Origin: Taudactylus pleione
Lineage: Eukaryota; Chordata; Amphibia; Anura; Myobatrachidae
Direction: 5' to 3'
Assembly: GCA_031769625.1 (NCBI GenBank)
Contig: JAUIMM010001409.1
Span: forward strand, 1,179,501-1,243,500
Length of the DNA: 64,000 nucleotides
In this document: positions 34,297 to 47,800 of the stretch, one piece after another
Position numbering within the stretch: position 1 is the first letter of the stretch
Layout: each line of letters opens with the position of its first letter
Notes under the pieces: model-generated
What the model saw: the letters and a program-made list of their open reading frames with translations, nothing else
Told to the model about the DNA's origin: nothing
Databases searched by the model: none
Translations under genes and position numbers: made by a program

Positions 34297-34728
34297 GGGC
34301 GTGATTCAGTACAGATTGCAGTTACGATCACACGGAACGCAGCAGCAAAAATATCCTAACGCTGACCACAGCCCAGCCGGCATAAAGACGCCCACTGTTG
34401 CTCTCTTACATCGCTCGTCTATGTAAATATCGGTACCACTCGTGCAGCATTTACAGCAGGTCTGACACTGCAAGTCTCCTCGCACACAGTGGGCTCTCAA
34501 GCTGCGTATACAATTGCAGTGGCTAATTTATGCACGCCAAAGAAACGGCAATATGCCGACGTTTTTCCGACCACTCCCCCAAAACCACCCCCAAATGCTG
34601 TCACTCACTTTGTGATGGATTCCTCTGTGTGTTTGTAGTCGCATTGCAGCTTATACGCAGGCGCGATGGCAAACAATCGCTCGATCTGCGTTTGTAGTTG
34701 CACTTGCGATCAGTACTGAATCAGGCCC
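34297..34728. mobile_element. Nested GATTCAGTAC MITE, TSD TAA
   Basis: A 432-bp element with ends GGGCGTGATTCAGTAC and GTACTGAATCAGGCCC, flanked by TAA at 34294-34296 and 34729-34731. It interrupts the outer MITE after GTCTATGTACTAA. It is related to the CTGATTCAG families by its ends and 3-bp TSD. Confidence 0.82.
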
Positions 34729-34731
34729 TAA

Positions 34732-34931
34732 GGGCAAAATTTACTCAGCGGCGGGTTCTAATCCCTGGCGGTTTGGCGGTGGTTTCTAAATTGCAGCCCT
34801 GTTCTATTCTATTCTAAAGTTTGCTTTGCCAGCTGGGTTTTGTAGTGGTTTTGGCCTTAGTAAATCTGCGGATAGCAAAACCGCCGCCAAACCGTTGGGG
34901 TTTAGAACAAGCCGCTTAGTAAATTTTGCCC
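34732..34931. mobile_element. Nested 200-bp MITE, TSD TAA
   Basis: Ends GGGCAAAATTTACTCAGCGG and CCGCTTAGTAAATTTTGCCC, flanked by TAA (34729-34731 and 34932-34934). Its inner arms ACCGCCGCCAAACC and GGCGGTTTGGCGGT also pair. It sits directly beside the previous element at the same TAA. Confidence 0.82.
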
Positions 34932-35042
34932 TAAGTCTGGGAGAGATATAAAGTGGAAGGAGATAAAGTACCAACCAATCAACTCCAAACTGTAATTTTT
35001 AAAAACAAAAATGACACTCAGGAGCTGTTTGGTTGGTACTGG

Positions 35043-35582
35043 GGACCTCATTCGGAGGCGGTCGTTAGATGCAAGCGGTCGCACAGAATCAGGGCGGCCT
35101 CTTGCATCCTGAACGGCCGCCTCCTTGTTGATCGTTAAGCTATGGGTTACCACCCACAGCTTAACGACCGACCAGGTTGATGGTCACAATGGTAATCACC
35201 ATCGCGACCATCGGGGCTTATGACCAGACCTTAAGGTTGGGTCTGGGCACTCGTAAGCCCCAGGGAGCTTCCTGCTCTGGTGGAGCAGGAAGCTCCCCAC
35301 TGACATTACTGATGATGTCAGTGCGGCCGCCCACAAAACGGTAGGCGTTCCTTAAGGAACGCCTCCGTTTTGGAAACCACCACCCCCGGCCTGCCTTCTA
35401 AACGGGCGAGCTGTCGATCAACATCGACAGCTGCCCCTTTGGTAGCGAGCTCCGGAGCGACAGAGTTTATCTGTCTCTCCAGGGCTTGCGCATGCGCAGT
35501 GCGGCCGCTGCGCATGCGCAGGCCTTACCATCGAGTCGGTTACGAGCGCATCGGCGCTCACGACCGACTCTGAATGAGGTTC
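35043..35582 (+). mobile_element. Hairpin-chain MITE, copy B4
   Basis: A 540-bp member of the hairpin-chain family inside the outer MITE. The duplication is imperfect (TGG at 35040-35042, TGT at 35583-35585). It has the same hairpin order as B1 and B2 but quite different arms, for example GAGTCGGT...ACCGACTC where B1 has GACCCACT...AGTGGGTC, and GGGAGCTTCCTGCTC...GAGCAGGAAGCTCCC where B1 has GGAGTGATTTTGGCTCT and its complement. Confidence 0.82.
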
Positions 35583-35673
35583 TGTATCTCCTTCCACTTT
35601 ATCTCTTTACAAGGCTTAGTACATAAACCTCTTAGTTGTTACTGTATTGTACTGTTACATCATGTACTGTTTT

Positions 35674-35763
35674 GTTGTATTGGTCTGATCAGTATGTAGT
35701 TACCCATAGTCAGGGTGACGCCCCTGACTATGGGTAACTAAATACTGATCAGACCAATACAAC
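35674..35763. repeat. 42-bp-arm palindrome at the edge of satellite E
   Basis: The left arm starts GTTGTATTGGTCTGATCAGT and ends ACCCATAGTCAGGG. The right arm starts CCCTGACTATGGGT and ends CAGACCAATACAAC. The arms are nearly identical with a 6-base loop, about 85 bp before the satellite starts. It may be a MITE or a replication-derived foldback; no target duplication was identified. Confidence 0.85.
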
Positions 35764-35846
35764 ATCCCCCCCAATAAAATACCATTACTTGTTATATTCA
35801 AGCAAGTGTAATATAATCATCCGCCCGATGACTTTCTGTGATATTT

Positions 35847-38800
35847 GCCTTATACTGACTGATGTACTGTATGTGCCTTATACTGACTGGTGTACTGTAC
35901 GTGCCTTATACTGACTGATGTACTGTACGTGCCTTACACTGACTGATGTACTGTATGTGCCTTACACTGACTGATGTACTGTACGTGCCTTATACTGACT
36001 GATGTACTGTACGTGCCTTACACTGACTGATGTACTGTACGTGCCTTACACTGACTGATGTCCTGTACGTGCCTTACACTAAGTCACTGTATGTGCCTTA
36101 CACTGACTGATGTCCTGTACGTGCCTTACACTGACTGATGTTCTGTACGTGCCTTACACTGACTGATGTCCTGTACGTGCCTTACACTGACTGATGTACT
36201 GTACGTGCCTTATAGTGATTGATGTACTGTACATGCTTTATACTGACTGATGTACTGTATGTGCCTTACACTGACTGATGTACTGTATGTGCCTTATACT
36301 GACTGATGTACTGTACGTGCCTTACTCTGACTGATGTACTGTACGTGCCTTACACTAAGTCACTATATGTGCCTTACACTGACTGATGTACTGTATGTGC
36401 CTTACACTGACTGATGTACTGTATGTGCCTTACACTGACTGATGTGGCTTATACTGACTGATATACTGTATGTGCCTTACACTGACTGATGTCTTGTACG
36501 TGCCTTACACTGACTGATGTACTGTACGTGCCTTACACTGACTGATGTACTGTACGTGCCTTACACTGACTGATGTACTGTACGTGCCTTACACTGACTG
36601 ATGTACTGTATGTGCCTTATACTGTCTGATGTCCTGTATGTGCCTTACACTGACTGATGTACTGTATGTGCCTTACACTGACTGATGTACTGTACGTGCC
36701 AAATACTGACTGATGTACTGTATGTGCCTTACACTGACTGATGTCCTGTATGTGCCTTACACTGACTGATGTCCAGTATGTGCCTTACACTGACTGATGT
36801 CCTGTACGTGCCTTACACTGACTGATGTACTGTACGTGCCTTATAGTGATTGATGTACTGTACATGCTTTATACTGACTGATGTACTGTATGTGCCTTAC
36901 ACTGACTGATATACTGTATGTGCCTTACACTGACTGATGTCTTGTATGTGCCTTACACTGACTGATATACTGTATGTGCCTTACACTGACTGATGTCTTG
37001 TATGTGCCTTACACTGACTGATATACTGTATGTGCCTTACACTGACTGATGTCTTGTACGTGCCTTACACTGACTGATGTACTGTATGTGCCTTACACTG
37101 ACTGATGTGGCTTATACTGACTGATGTCCTGTATGTGCCTTACACTGACTGATATACTGTATGTGCCTTACACTGACTGATATACTGTATGTGCCTTACA
37201 CTGACTGATGTACTGTATGTGCCTTACACTGACTGATGTACTGTATGTGCCTTACACTGACTGATGTACTGTACGTGCCAAATACTGACTGATGTACTGT
37301 ATGTGCCTTACACTGACTGATGTACTGTATGTGCCTTACACTGACTGATGTACTGTACGTGCCTTACACTAAGTCACTGTATGTGCCTTACACTGACTGA
37401 TGTACTGTATGTGCCTTACACTGACTGATGTACTGTATGTGCATTACACTGACTGATATACTGTATGTGCCTTACACTGACTGATGTCCTGTATGTGCCT
37501 TACACTGACTGATGTACTGTACGTGCCTTACACTGACTGATGTCCTGTATGTGCCTTACACTGACTGATGTACTGTACGTGCCTTACACTGACTGATGTC
37601 CTGTGTGTGCCTTACACTGACTGATGTACTGTATGTGCCTTACACTGACTGATGTACTGTATGTGCCATACACTGACTGATGTACTGTATGTGCCTTACA
37701 CTGACTGATGTGGCTTATACTGACTGATGTCCTGTATGTGCCTTACACTGACTGATATACTGTATGTGCCTTACACTGACTGATATACTGTATGTGCCTT
37801 ACACTGACTGATGTACTGTATGTGCCTTACACTGACTGATGTACTGTATGTGCCTTACACTGACTGATGTACTGTACGTGCCAAATACTGACTGATGTAC
37901 TGTACGTGCCTTACACTGACTGATGTACTGTATGTGCCTTACACTGACTGATGTACTGTATGTGCCTTACACTGACTGATGTCCAGTATGTGCCTTACAC
38001 TGACTGATGTCCTGTATGTGCCTTACACTGACTGATGTACTGTACGTGCCTTATAGTGACTGATGTACTGTACGTGCCTTATAGTGATTGATGTACTGTA
38101 CATGCTTTATACTGACTGATGTACTGTATGTGCCTTACACTGACTGATGTACTGTATGTGCCTTATACTGACTGATGTACTGTACGTGCCTTACACTGAC
38201 TGATGTACTGTACGTGTCTTACACTAAGTCACTATATGTGCCTTACACTGACTGATGTACTGTATGTGCCTTACACTGACTGATGTACTGTATGTGCCTT
38301 ACACTGACTGATGTGGCTTATACTGACTGATGTCCTGTATGTGCCTTACACTGACTGATATACTGTATGTGGCTTACACTGACTGATGTCTTGTACGTGC
38401 CTTACACTGACTGATGTACTGTACGTGCCTTACACTGACTGATGTACTGTACGTGCCTTACACTGACTGATGTACTGTACGTGCCTTACACTGACTGATG
38501 TACTGTATGTGCCTTATACTGTCTGATGTCCTGTATGTGCCTTACACTGACTGATGTACTGTATGTGCCTTACACTGACTGATGTACTGTACGTGCCAAA
38601 TACTGACTGATGTACTGTACATGCCTTACACTGACTGATGTACTGTACGTGCCTTACACTGACTGATGTACTGTACATGCCTTACACTAAGTCACTGTAT
38701 GTGCCTTACACTGACTGATGTACTGTATGTGCCTTACACTGACTGATGTACTGTATGTGCCTTACACTGACTGATATACTGTATGTGCCTTACACTGACT

Positions 38801-41800
38801 GATGTCCTGTATGTGCCTTACACTGACTGATGTCCTGTATGTGCCTTAAACTGACTGATGTACTGTACGTGCCTTACACTGACTGATGTCCTGTATGTGC
38901 CTTACACTGACTGATGTACTGTACGTGCCTTACACTGACTGATGTCCTGTATGTGCCTTACACTGACTGATGCACTGTATGTGCCTTACACTGACTGATG
39001 TACTGTATGTGCCATACACTGACTGATGTACTGTATGTGCCTTACACTGACTGATGTGGCTTATACTGACTGATGTCCTGTATGTGCCTTACACTGACTG
39101 ATATACTGTATGTGCCTTACACTGACTGATATACTGTATGTGCCTTACACTGACTGATGTACTGTATGTGCCTTACACTGACTGATGTACTGTATGTGCC
39201 TTACACTGACTGATGTGGCTTATACTGACTGATGTCCTGTATGTGCCTTACACTGACTGATATACTGTATGTGCCTTACACTGACTGATGTACTGTACGT
39301 GCCTTATAGTGACTGATGTACTGTACGTGCTTTATACTGACTGATGTACTGTATGTGCCTTACACTGACTGATGTACTGTACGTGCCTTACACTGACTGA
39401 TGTACTGTACGTGTCCTTACACTGACTGATGTACTGTACGTGCCTTACACTAAGTCACTGTATGAGCCTTACACTGACTGATGTACTGTATATGCCTTAC
39501 ACTGACTGATGTCCTGTATGTGCCTTACACTAACTGATGTCCTGTACGTGCCTTACACTGACTGATGTACTGTACGTGCCTTATAGTGACTGATGTACTG
39601 TACGTGCTTTATACTGACTGATGTACTGTATGTGCCTTACACTGACTGATGTACTGTATGTGCCTTATACTGACTGATGTACTGTACGTGCCTTACACTG
39701 ACTGATGTACTGTACGTGCCTTACACTAAGTCACTATATGTGCCTTACACTGACTGATGTACTGTATGTGCCTTACACTGACTGATGTACTGTATGTGCC
39801 TTACACTGACTGATGTACTGTATGTGCCTTACACTGACTGATGTGGCTTATACTGACTGATGTCCTGTATGTGCCTTACACTGACTGATATACTGTATGT
39901 GCCTTACACTGACTGATGTCTTGTACGTGCCTTACACTGACTGATGTACTGTACGTGCCTTACACTGACTGATGTACTGTACGTGCCTTACACTGACTGA
40001 TGTACTGTACGTGCCTTACACTAAGTCACTGTATGTGACTTACACTGACTGATGTACTGTATGTGCCTTATACTGACTGATGTCCTGTATGTGCCTTACA
40101 CTGACTGATGTACTGTATGTGCCTTACACTGACTGATGTACTGTACGTGCCAAATACTGACTGATGTACTGTACGTGCCTTACACTGACTGATGTACTGT
40201 ACGTGCCTTACACTGACTGATGTACTGTATGTGCCTTATACTGACTGATGTCCTGTATGTGCCTTACACTGACTGATGTACTGTATGTGCCTTACACTGA
40301 CTGATGTACTGTACGTGCCAAATACTGACTGATGTACTGTACGTGCCTTACACTGACTGATGTACTGTACGTGCCTTACACTGACTGATGTACTGTACGT
40401 GCCTTACACTAAGTCACTGTATGTGCCTTACACTGACTGATGTACTGTATGTGCCTTACACTGACTGATATACTGTATGTGCCTTACACTGACTGATGTC
40501 CTGTATGTGCCTTACACTGACTGATGTACTGTACGTGCCTTACACTGACTGATGTCCTGTATGTGCCTTATACTGACTGATGTACTGTATGTGCCTTACA
40601 CTGACTGATGTCCTGAATGTGCCTTACACTGACTGATGTACTGTATGTGCCATACACTGACTGATGTACTGTATGTGCCTTACACTGACTGATGTACTGT
40701 ACGTGCCTTACACTGACTGATGTACTGTACGTGCCTTACACTGACTGATGTACTGTACGTGCCAAATACTGACTGATGTACTGTACGTGCCTTACACTGA
40801 CTGATGTACTGTACGTGCCATACACTGACTGATGTACTGTACGTGCCTTACACTGACTGATGTACTGTACGTGCCTTACACTGACTGATGTACTGTACGT
40901 GCCTTACACTGACTGATGTCCTGTACGTGCCTTACACTGACTGATGTACTGTACGTGCCTTACACTTACTGATGTCCTGTACGTGCCTTACACTGACTGA
41001 TGTCCTGTACGTGCCTTACACTGACTGATGTACTGTACGTGCCTTATACTGACTGATGTACTGTACGTGCCTAATACTGACTGATGTCCTGTACGTGCCT
41101 TACACTGACTGATGTACTGTACGTGCCTTACACTGACTGATGTCCTGTACGTGCCTTATACTGACTGATGTACTGTACGTGCCTTACACTAAGTCACTGT
41201 ATGTGCCTTACACTGACTGATGTCCTGTACGTGCCTTACACTGACTGATGTACTGTACGTGCCTTATACTGACTGATGTCCTGTACGTGCCTTACACTGA
41301 CTGATGTCCTGTACGTGCCTTACACTGACTGATGTACTGTACGTGCCTTATACTTACTGATGTACTGTACGTGCCTAATACTGACTGATGTCCTGTACGT
41401 GCCTTACACTGACTGATGTACTGTACGTGCCTTACACTGACTGATGTCCTGTACGTGCCTTATACTGACTGATGTACTGTACGTGCCTTACACTAAGTCA
41501 CTGTATGTGCCTTACACTGACTGATGTACTGTACGTGCCTTACACTGACTGATGTACTGTATGTGCGTTACACTGACTGATATACTGTATGTGCCTTACA
41601 CTGACTGATGTACTGTACGTGCCTTACACTGACTGATGTCCTGTACGTGCCATACACTGACTGATGTACTGTACGTGCCTTACACTGACTGATGTACTGT
41701 ACGTGCCAAATACTGACTGATGTACTGTACGTGCCTTACACTGACTGATGTACTGTACGTGCCTTACACTGACTGATGTACTGTACGTGCCTTACACTAA

Positions 41801-44800
41801 GTCACTGTATGTGCCTTACACTGACTGATGTACTGTATGTGCCTTACACTGACTGATGTCCTGTATGTGCCTTACACTGACTGATGTACTGTATGTGCCA
41901 TACACTGACTGATGTACTGTATGTGCCTTACACTGACTGATGTACTGTACGTGCCTTACACTGACTGATGTACTGTACGTGCCTTACACTGACTGATGTA
42001 CTGTACGTGCCAAATACTGACTGATGTACTGTACGTGCCTTACACTAAGTCACTGTATGTGCCTTACACTGACTGATGTACTGTATGTGCCTTACACTGA
42101 CTGATGTACTGTACGTGCCTTACACTGACTGATGTACTGTACGTGCCTTACACTGACTGATGTACTGTACGTGCCTTACACTAAGTCACTGTATGTGCCT
42201 TACACTGACTGATGTACTGTATGTGCCTTACACTGACTGATGTACTGTATGTGCCTTACACTGACTGATGTACTGTATGTGCCTTACACTGACTGATGTA
42301 CTGTACGTGCCTTACACTGACTGATGTACTGTACGTGCCTTACACTGACTGATGTACTGTACGTGCCTTACACTAAGTCACTGTATGTGCCTTACACTGA
42401 CTGATGTACTGTATGTGCCTTACACTGACTGATGTACTGTATGTGCCTTACACTGACTGATATACTGTATGTGCCTTACACTGACTGATGTCCTGTATGT
42501 GCCTTACACTGACTGATGTACTGTACGTGCCTTACACTGACTGATGTCCGGTATGTGCCTTACACTGACTGATGTACTGTATGTGCCTTACACTGACTGA
42601 TGTCCTGTATGTACCTTACACTGACTGATGTACTGTATGTGCCATACACTGACTGATGTACTGTACGTGCCTTACACTGACTGATGTCCTGTACGTGCCT
42701 TACACTGACTGATGTACTGTACGTGCCTTACACTGACTGATGTCCTGTATGTGCCTTACACTGACTGATGTACTGTATGTGCCTTACACTGACTGATGTA
42801 CTGTATGTGCCATACACTGACTGATGTACTGTATGTGCCTTACACTGACTGATGTGGCTTATACTGACTGATGTCCTGTATGTGCCTTACACTGACTGAT
42901 ATACTGTATGTGCCTTACACTGACTGATATACTGTATGTGCCTTACACTGACTGATGTACTGTATGTGCCTTACACTGACTGATGTACTGTACGTGCCTT
43001 ACACTGACTGATGTACTGTACGTGCCAAATACTGACTGATGTACTGTACGTGCCTTACACTGACTGATGTACTGTATGTGCCTTACACTGACTGATGTAC
43101 TGTATGTGCCTTACACTGACTGATGTCCAGTATGTGCCTTACACTGACTGATGTCCTGTATGTGCCTTACACTGACTGATGTACTGTACGTGCCTTATAG
43201 TGACTGATGTACTGTACGTGCCTTATAGTGATTGATGTACTGTACATGCTTTATACTGACTGATGTACTGTATGTGCCTTACACTGACTGATGTACTGTA
43301 TGTGCCTTATACTGACTGATGTACTGTACGTGCCTTACACTGACTGATGTACTGTACGTGTCTTACACTACGTCACTATATGTGCCTTACACTGACTGAT
43401 GTACTGTATGTGCCTTACACTGACTGATGTACTGTATGTGCCTTACACTGACTGATGTGGCTTATACTGACTGATGTCCTGTATGTGCCTTACACTGACT
43501 GATATACTGTATGTGGCTTACACTGACTGATGTCTTGTACGTGCCTTACACTGACTGATGTACTGTACGTGCCTTACACTGACTGATGTACTGTACGTGC
43601 CTTACACTGACTGATGTACTGTACGTGCCTTACACTGACTGATGCACTGTATGTGCCTTATACTGTCTGATGTCCTGTATGTGCCTTACACTGACTGATG
43701 TACTGTATGTGCCTTACACTGACTGATGTACTGTACGTGCCAAATACTGACTGATGTACTGTACGTGCCTTACACTGACTGATGTACTGTACGTGCCTTA
43801 CACTGACTGATGTACTGTACGTGCCTTAAACTAAGTCACTGTATGTGCCTTACACTGACTGATATACTGTATGTGCCTTACACTGACTGATGTACTGTAT
43901 GTGCCTTACACTGACTGATATACTGTATGTGCCTTACACTGACTGATGTCCTGTATGTGCCTTACACTGACTGATGTACTGTACGTGCCTTACACTGACT
44001 GATGTCCTGTATGTGCCTTACACTGACTGATGTCCTGTACGTGCCTTACACTGACTGATGTCCTGTATGTGCCTTACACTGACTGATGTACTGTATGTGC
44101 CTTACACTGACTGATGTACTGTATGTGCCATACACTGACTGATGTACTGTATGTGCCTTACACTGACTGATGTGGCTTATACTGACTGATGTCCTGTATG
44201 TGCCTTACACTGACTGATATACTGTATGTGCCTTACACTGACTGATATACTGTATGTGCCTTACACTGACTGATGTACTGTATGTGCCTTACACTGACTG
44301 ATGTACTGTACGTGCCTTACACTGACTGATGTACTGTACGTGCCAAATACTGACTGATGTACTGTACGTGCCTTACACTGACTGATGTACTGTATGTGCC
44401 TTACACTGACTGATGTACTGTATGTGCCTTACACTGACTGATGTACTGTATGTGCCTTACACTGACTGATGTGGCTTATACTGACTGATGTCCTGTATGT
44501 GCCTTACACTGACTGATATACTGTATGTGCCTTACACTGACTGATGTACTGTACGTGCCTTATAGTGACTGATGTACTGTACGTGCTTTATACTGAATGA
44601 TGTACTGTATGTGCCTTACACTGACTGATGTACTGTACGTGCCTTACACTGACTGATGTACTGTACGTGCCTTACACTGACTGATGTACTGTACGTGCCT
44701 TACACTAAGTCACTGTATGAGCCTTACACTGACTGATGTACTGTATGTGCCTTATACTGAATGATGTACTGTACGTGCCTTACACTGACTGATGTACTGT

Positions 44801-47800
44801 ACGTGCCTTACACTAAGTCACTATATGTGCCTTACACTGACTGATGTACTGTATGTGCCTTACACTGACTGATGTACTGTATGTGCCTTACACTGACTGA
44901 TGTACTGTATGTGCCTTACACTGACTGATGTGGCTTATACTGACTGATGTCCTGTATGTGCCTTACACTGACTGATATACTGTATGTGCCTTACACTGAC
45001 TGATGTCTTGTACGTGCCTTACACTGACTGATGTACTGTACGTGCCTTACACTGACTGATGTACTGTACGTGCCTTACACTAAGTCACTGTATGTGACTT
45101 ACACTGACTGATGTACTGTATGTGCCTTATACTGACTGATGTCCTGTATGTGCCTTACACTGACTGATGTACTGTATGTGCCTTACACTGACTGATGTAC
45201 TGTACGTGCCAAATACTGACTGATGTACTGTACGTGCCTTACACTAAGTCACTGTATGTGCCTTACACTGACTGATGTACTGTATGTGCCTTACACTGAC
45301 TGATGTACTGTATGTGCCTTACACTGACTGATATACTGTATGTGCCTTACACTGACTGATGTCCTGTATGTGCCTTAAACTGACTGATGTACTGTACGTG
45401 CCTTACACTGACTGATGTCCTGTATGTGCCTTACACTGACTGATGTACTGTACGTGCCTTACACTGACTGATGTCCTGTATGTGCCTTACACTGACTGAT
45501 GCACTGTATGTGCCTTACACTGACTGATGTACTGTATGTGCCATACACTGACTGATGTACTGTATGTGCCTTACACTGACTGATGTGGCTTATACTGACT
45601 GATGTCCTGTATGTGCCTTACACTGACTGATATACTGTATGTGCCTTACACTGACTGATATACTGTATGTGCCTTACACTGACTGATGTACTGTATGTGC
45701 CTTACACTGACTGATGTACTGTATGTGCCTTACACTGACTGATGTGGCTTATACTGACTGATGTCCTGTATGTGCCTTACACTGACTGATATACTGTATG
45801 TGCCTTACACTGACTGATGTACTGTACGTGCCTTATAGTGACTGATGTACTGTACGTGCTTTATACTGACTGATGTACTGTATGTGCCTTACACTGACTG
45901 ATGTACTGTACGTGCCTTACACTGACTGATGTACTGTACGTGTCCTTACACTGACTGATGTACTGTACGTGCCTTACACTAAGTCACTGTATGAGCCTTA
46001 TACTGACTGATGTACTGTATGTGCCTTACACTGACTGATGTCCTGTATGTGCCTTACACTAACTGATGTCCTGTACGTGCCTTACACTGACTGATGTACT
46101 GTACGTGCCTTATAGTGACTGATGTACTGTACGTGCTTTATACTGACTGATGTACTGTATGTGCCTTACACTGACTGATGTACTGTATGTGCCTTATACT
46201 GACTGATGTACTGTACGTGCCTTACACTGACTGATGTACTGTACGTGCCTTACACTAAGTCACTATATGTGCCTTACACTGACTGATGTACTGTATGTGC
46301 CTTACACTGACTGATGTACTGTATGTGCCTTACACTGACTGATGTACTGTATGTGCCTTACACTGACTGATGTGGCTTATACTGACTGATGTCCTGTATG
46401 TGCCTTACACTGACTGATATACTGTATGTGCCTTACACTGACTGATGTCTTGTACGTGCCTTACACTGACTGATGTACTGTACGTGCCTTACACTGACTG
46501 ATGTACTGTACGTGCCTTACACTGACTGATGTACTGTACGTGCCTTACACTAAGTCACTGTATGTGACTTACACTGACTGATGTACTGTATGTGCCTTAT
46601 ACTGACTGATGTCCTGTATGTGCCTTACACTGACTGATGTACTGTATGTGCCTTACACTGACTGATGTACTGTACGTGCCAAATACTGACTGATGTACTG
46701 TACGTGCCTTACACTGACTGATGTACTGTACGTGCCTTACACTGACTGATGTACTGTATGTGCCTTATACTGACTGATGTCCTGTATGTGCCTTACACTG
46801 ACTGATGTACTGTATGTGCCTTACACTGACTGATGTACTGTACGTGCCAAATACTGACTGATGTACTGTACGTGCCTTACACTGACTGATGTACTGTACG
46901 TGCCTTACACTGACTGATGTACTGTACGTGCCTTACACTAAGTCACTGTATGTGCCTTACACTGACTGATGTACTGTATGTGCCTTACACTGACTGATAT
47001 ACTGTATGTGCCTTACACTGACTGATGTCCTGTATGTGCCTTACACTGACTGATGTACTGTACGTGCCTTACACTGACTGATGTCCTGTATGTGCCTTAT
47101 ACTGACTGATGTACTGTATGTGCCTTACACTGACTGATGTCCTGAATGTGCCTTACACTGACTGATGTACTGTATGTGCCATACACTGACTGATGTACTG
47201 TATGTGCCTTACACTGACTGATGTACTGTACGTGCCTTACACTGACTGATGTACTGTACGTGCCTTACACTGACTGATGTACTGTACGTGCCAAATACTG
47301 ACTGATGTACTGTACGTGCCTTACACTGACTGATGTACTGTACGTGCCATACACTGACTGATGTACTGTACGTGCCTTACACTGACTGATGTACTGTACG
47401 TGCCTTACACTGACTGATGTACTGTACGTGCCTTACACTGACTGATGTCCTGTACGTGCCTTACACTGACTGATGTACTGTACGTGCCTTACACTTACTG
47501 ATGTCCTGTACGTGCCTTACACTGACTGATGTCCTGTACGTGCCTTACACTGACTGATGTACTGTACGTGCCTTATACTGACTGATGTACTGTACGTGCC
47601 TAATACTGACTGATGTCCTGTACGTGCCTTACACTGACTGATGTACTGTACGTGCCTTACACTGACTGATGTCCTGTACGTGCCTTATACTGACTGATGT
47701 ACTGTACGTGCCTTACACTAAGTCACTGTATGTGCCTTACACTGACTGATGTACTGTACGTGCCTTACACTGACTGATGTACTGTATGTGCGTTACACTG

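Larger units (their letters stand above)
34281..35631. mobile_element. Palindromic MITE split by three later insertions, TSD TTA
   Basis: The outer ends GAGGTCTATGTACTAAG and its complement (CTTAGTACATAAACCTC, one mismatch) are flanked by TTA (34278-34280 and 35632-35634). The original inverted-repeat body (GATAAAGTGGAAGGAGATA, AAAGTACCAACCAATCA and complements) is now at about 34932-35042 and 35583-35631. Inserted in it are the elements at 34297-34728, 34732-34931 and 35043-35582. The body motif is one I associate with abundant anuran MITEs. Confidence 0.75.
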
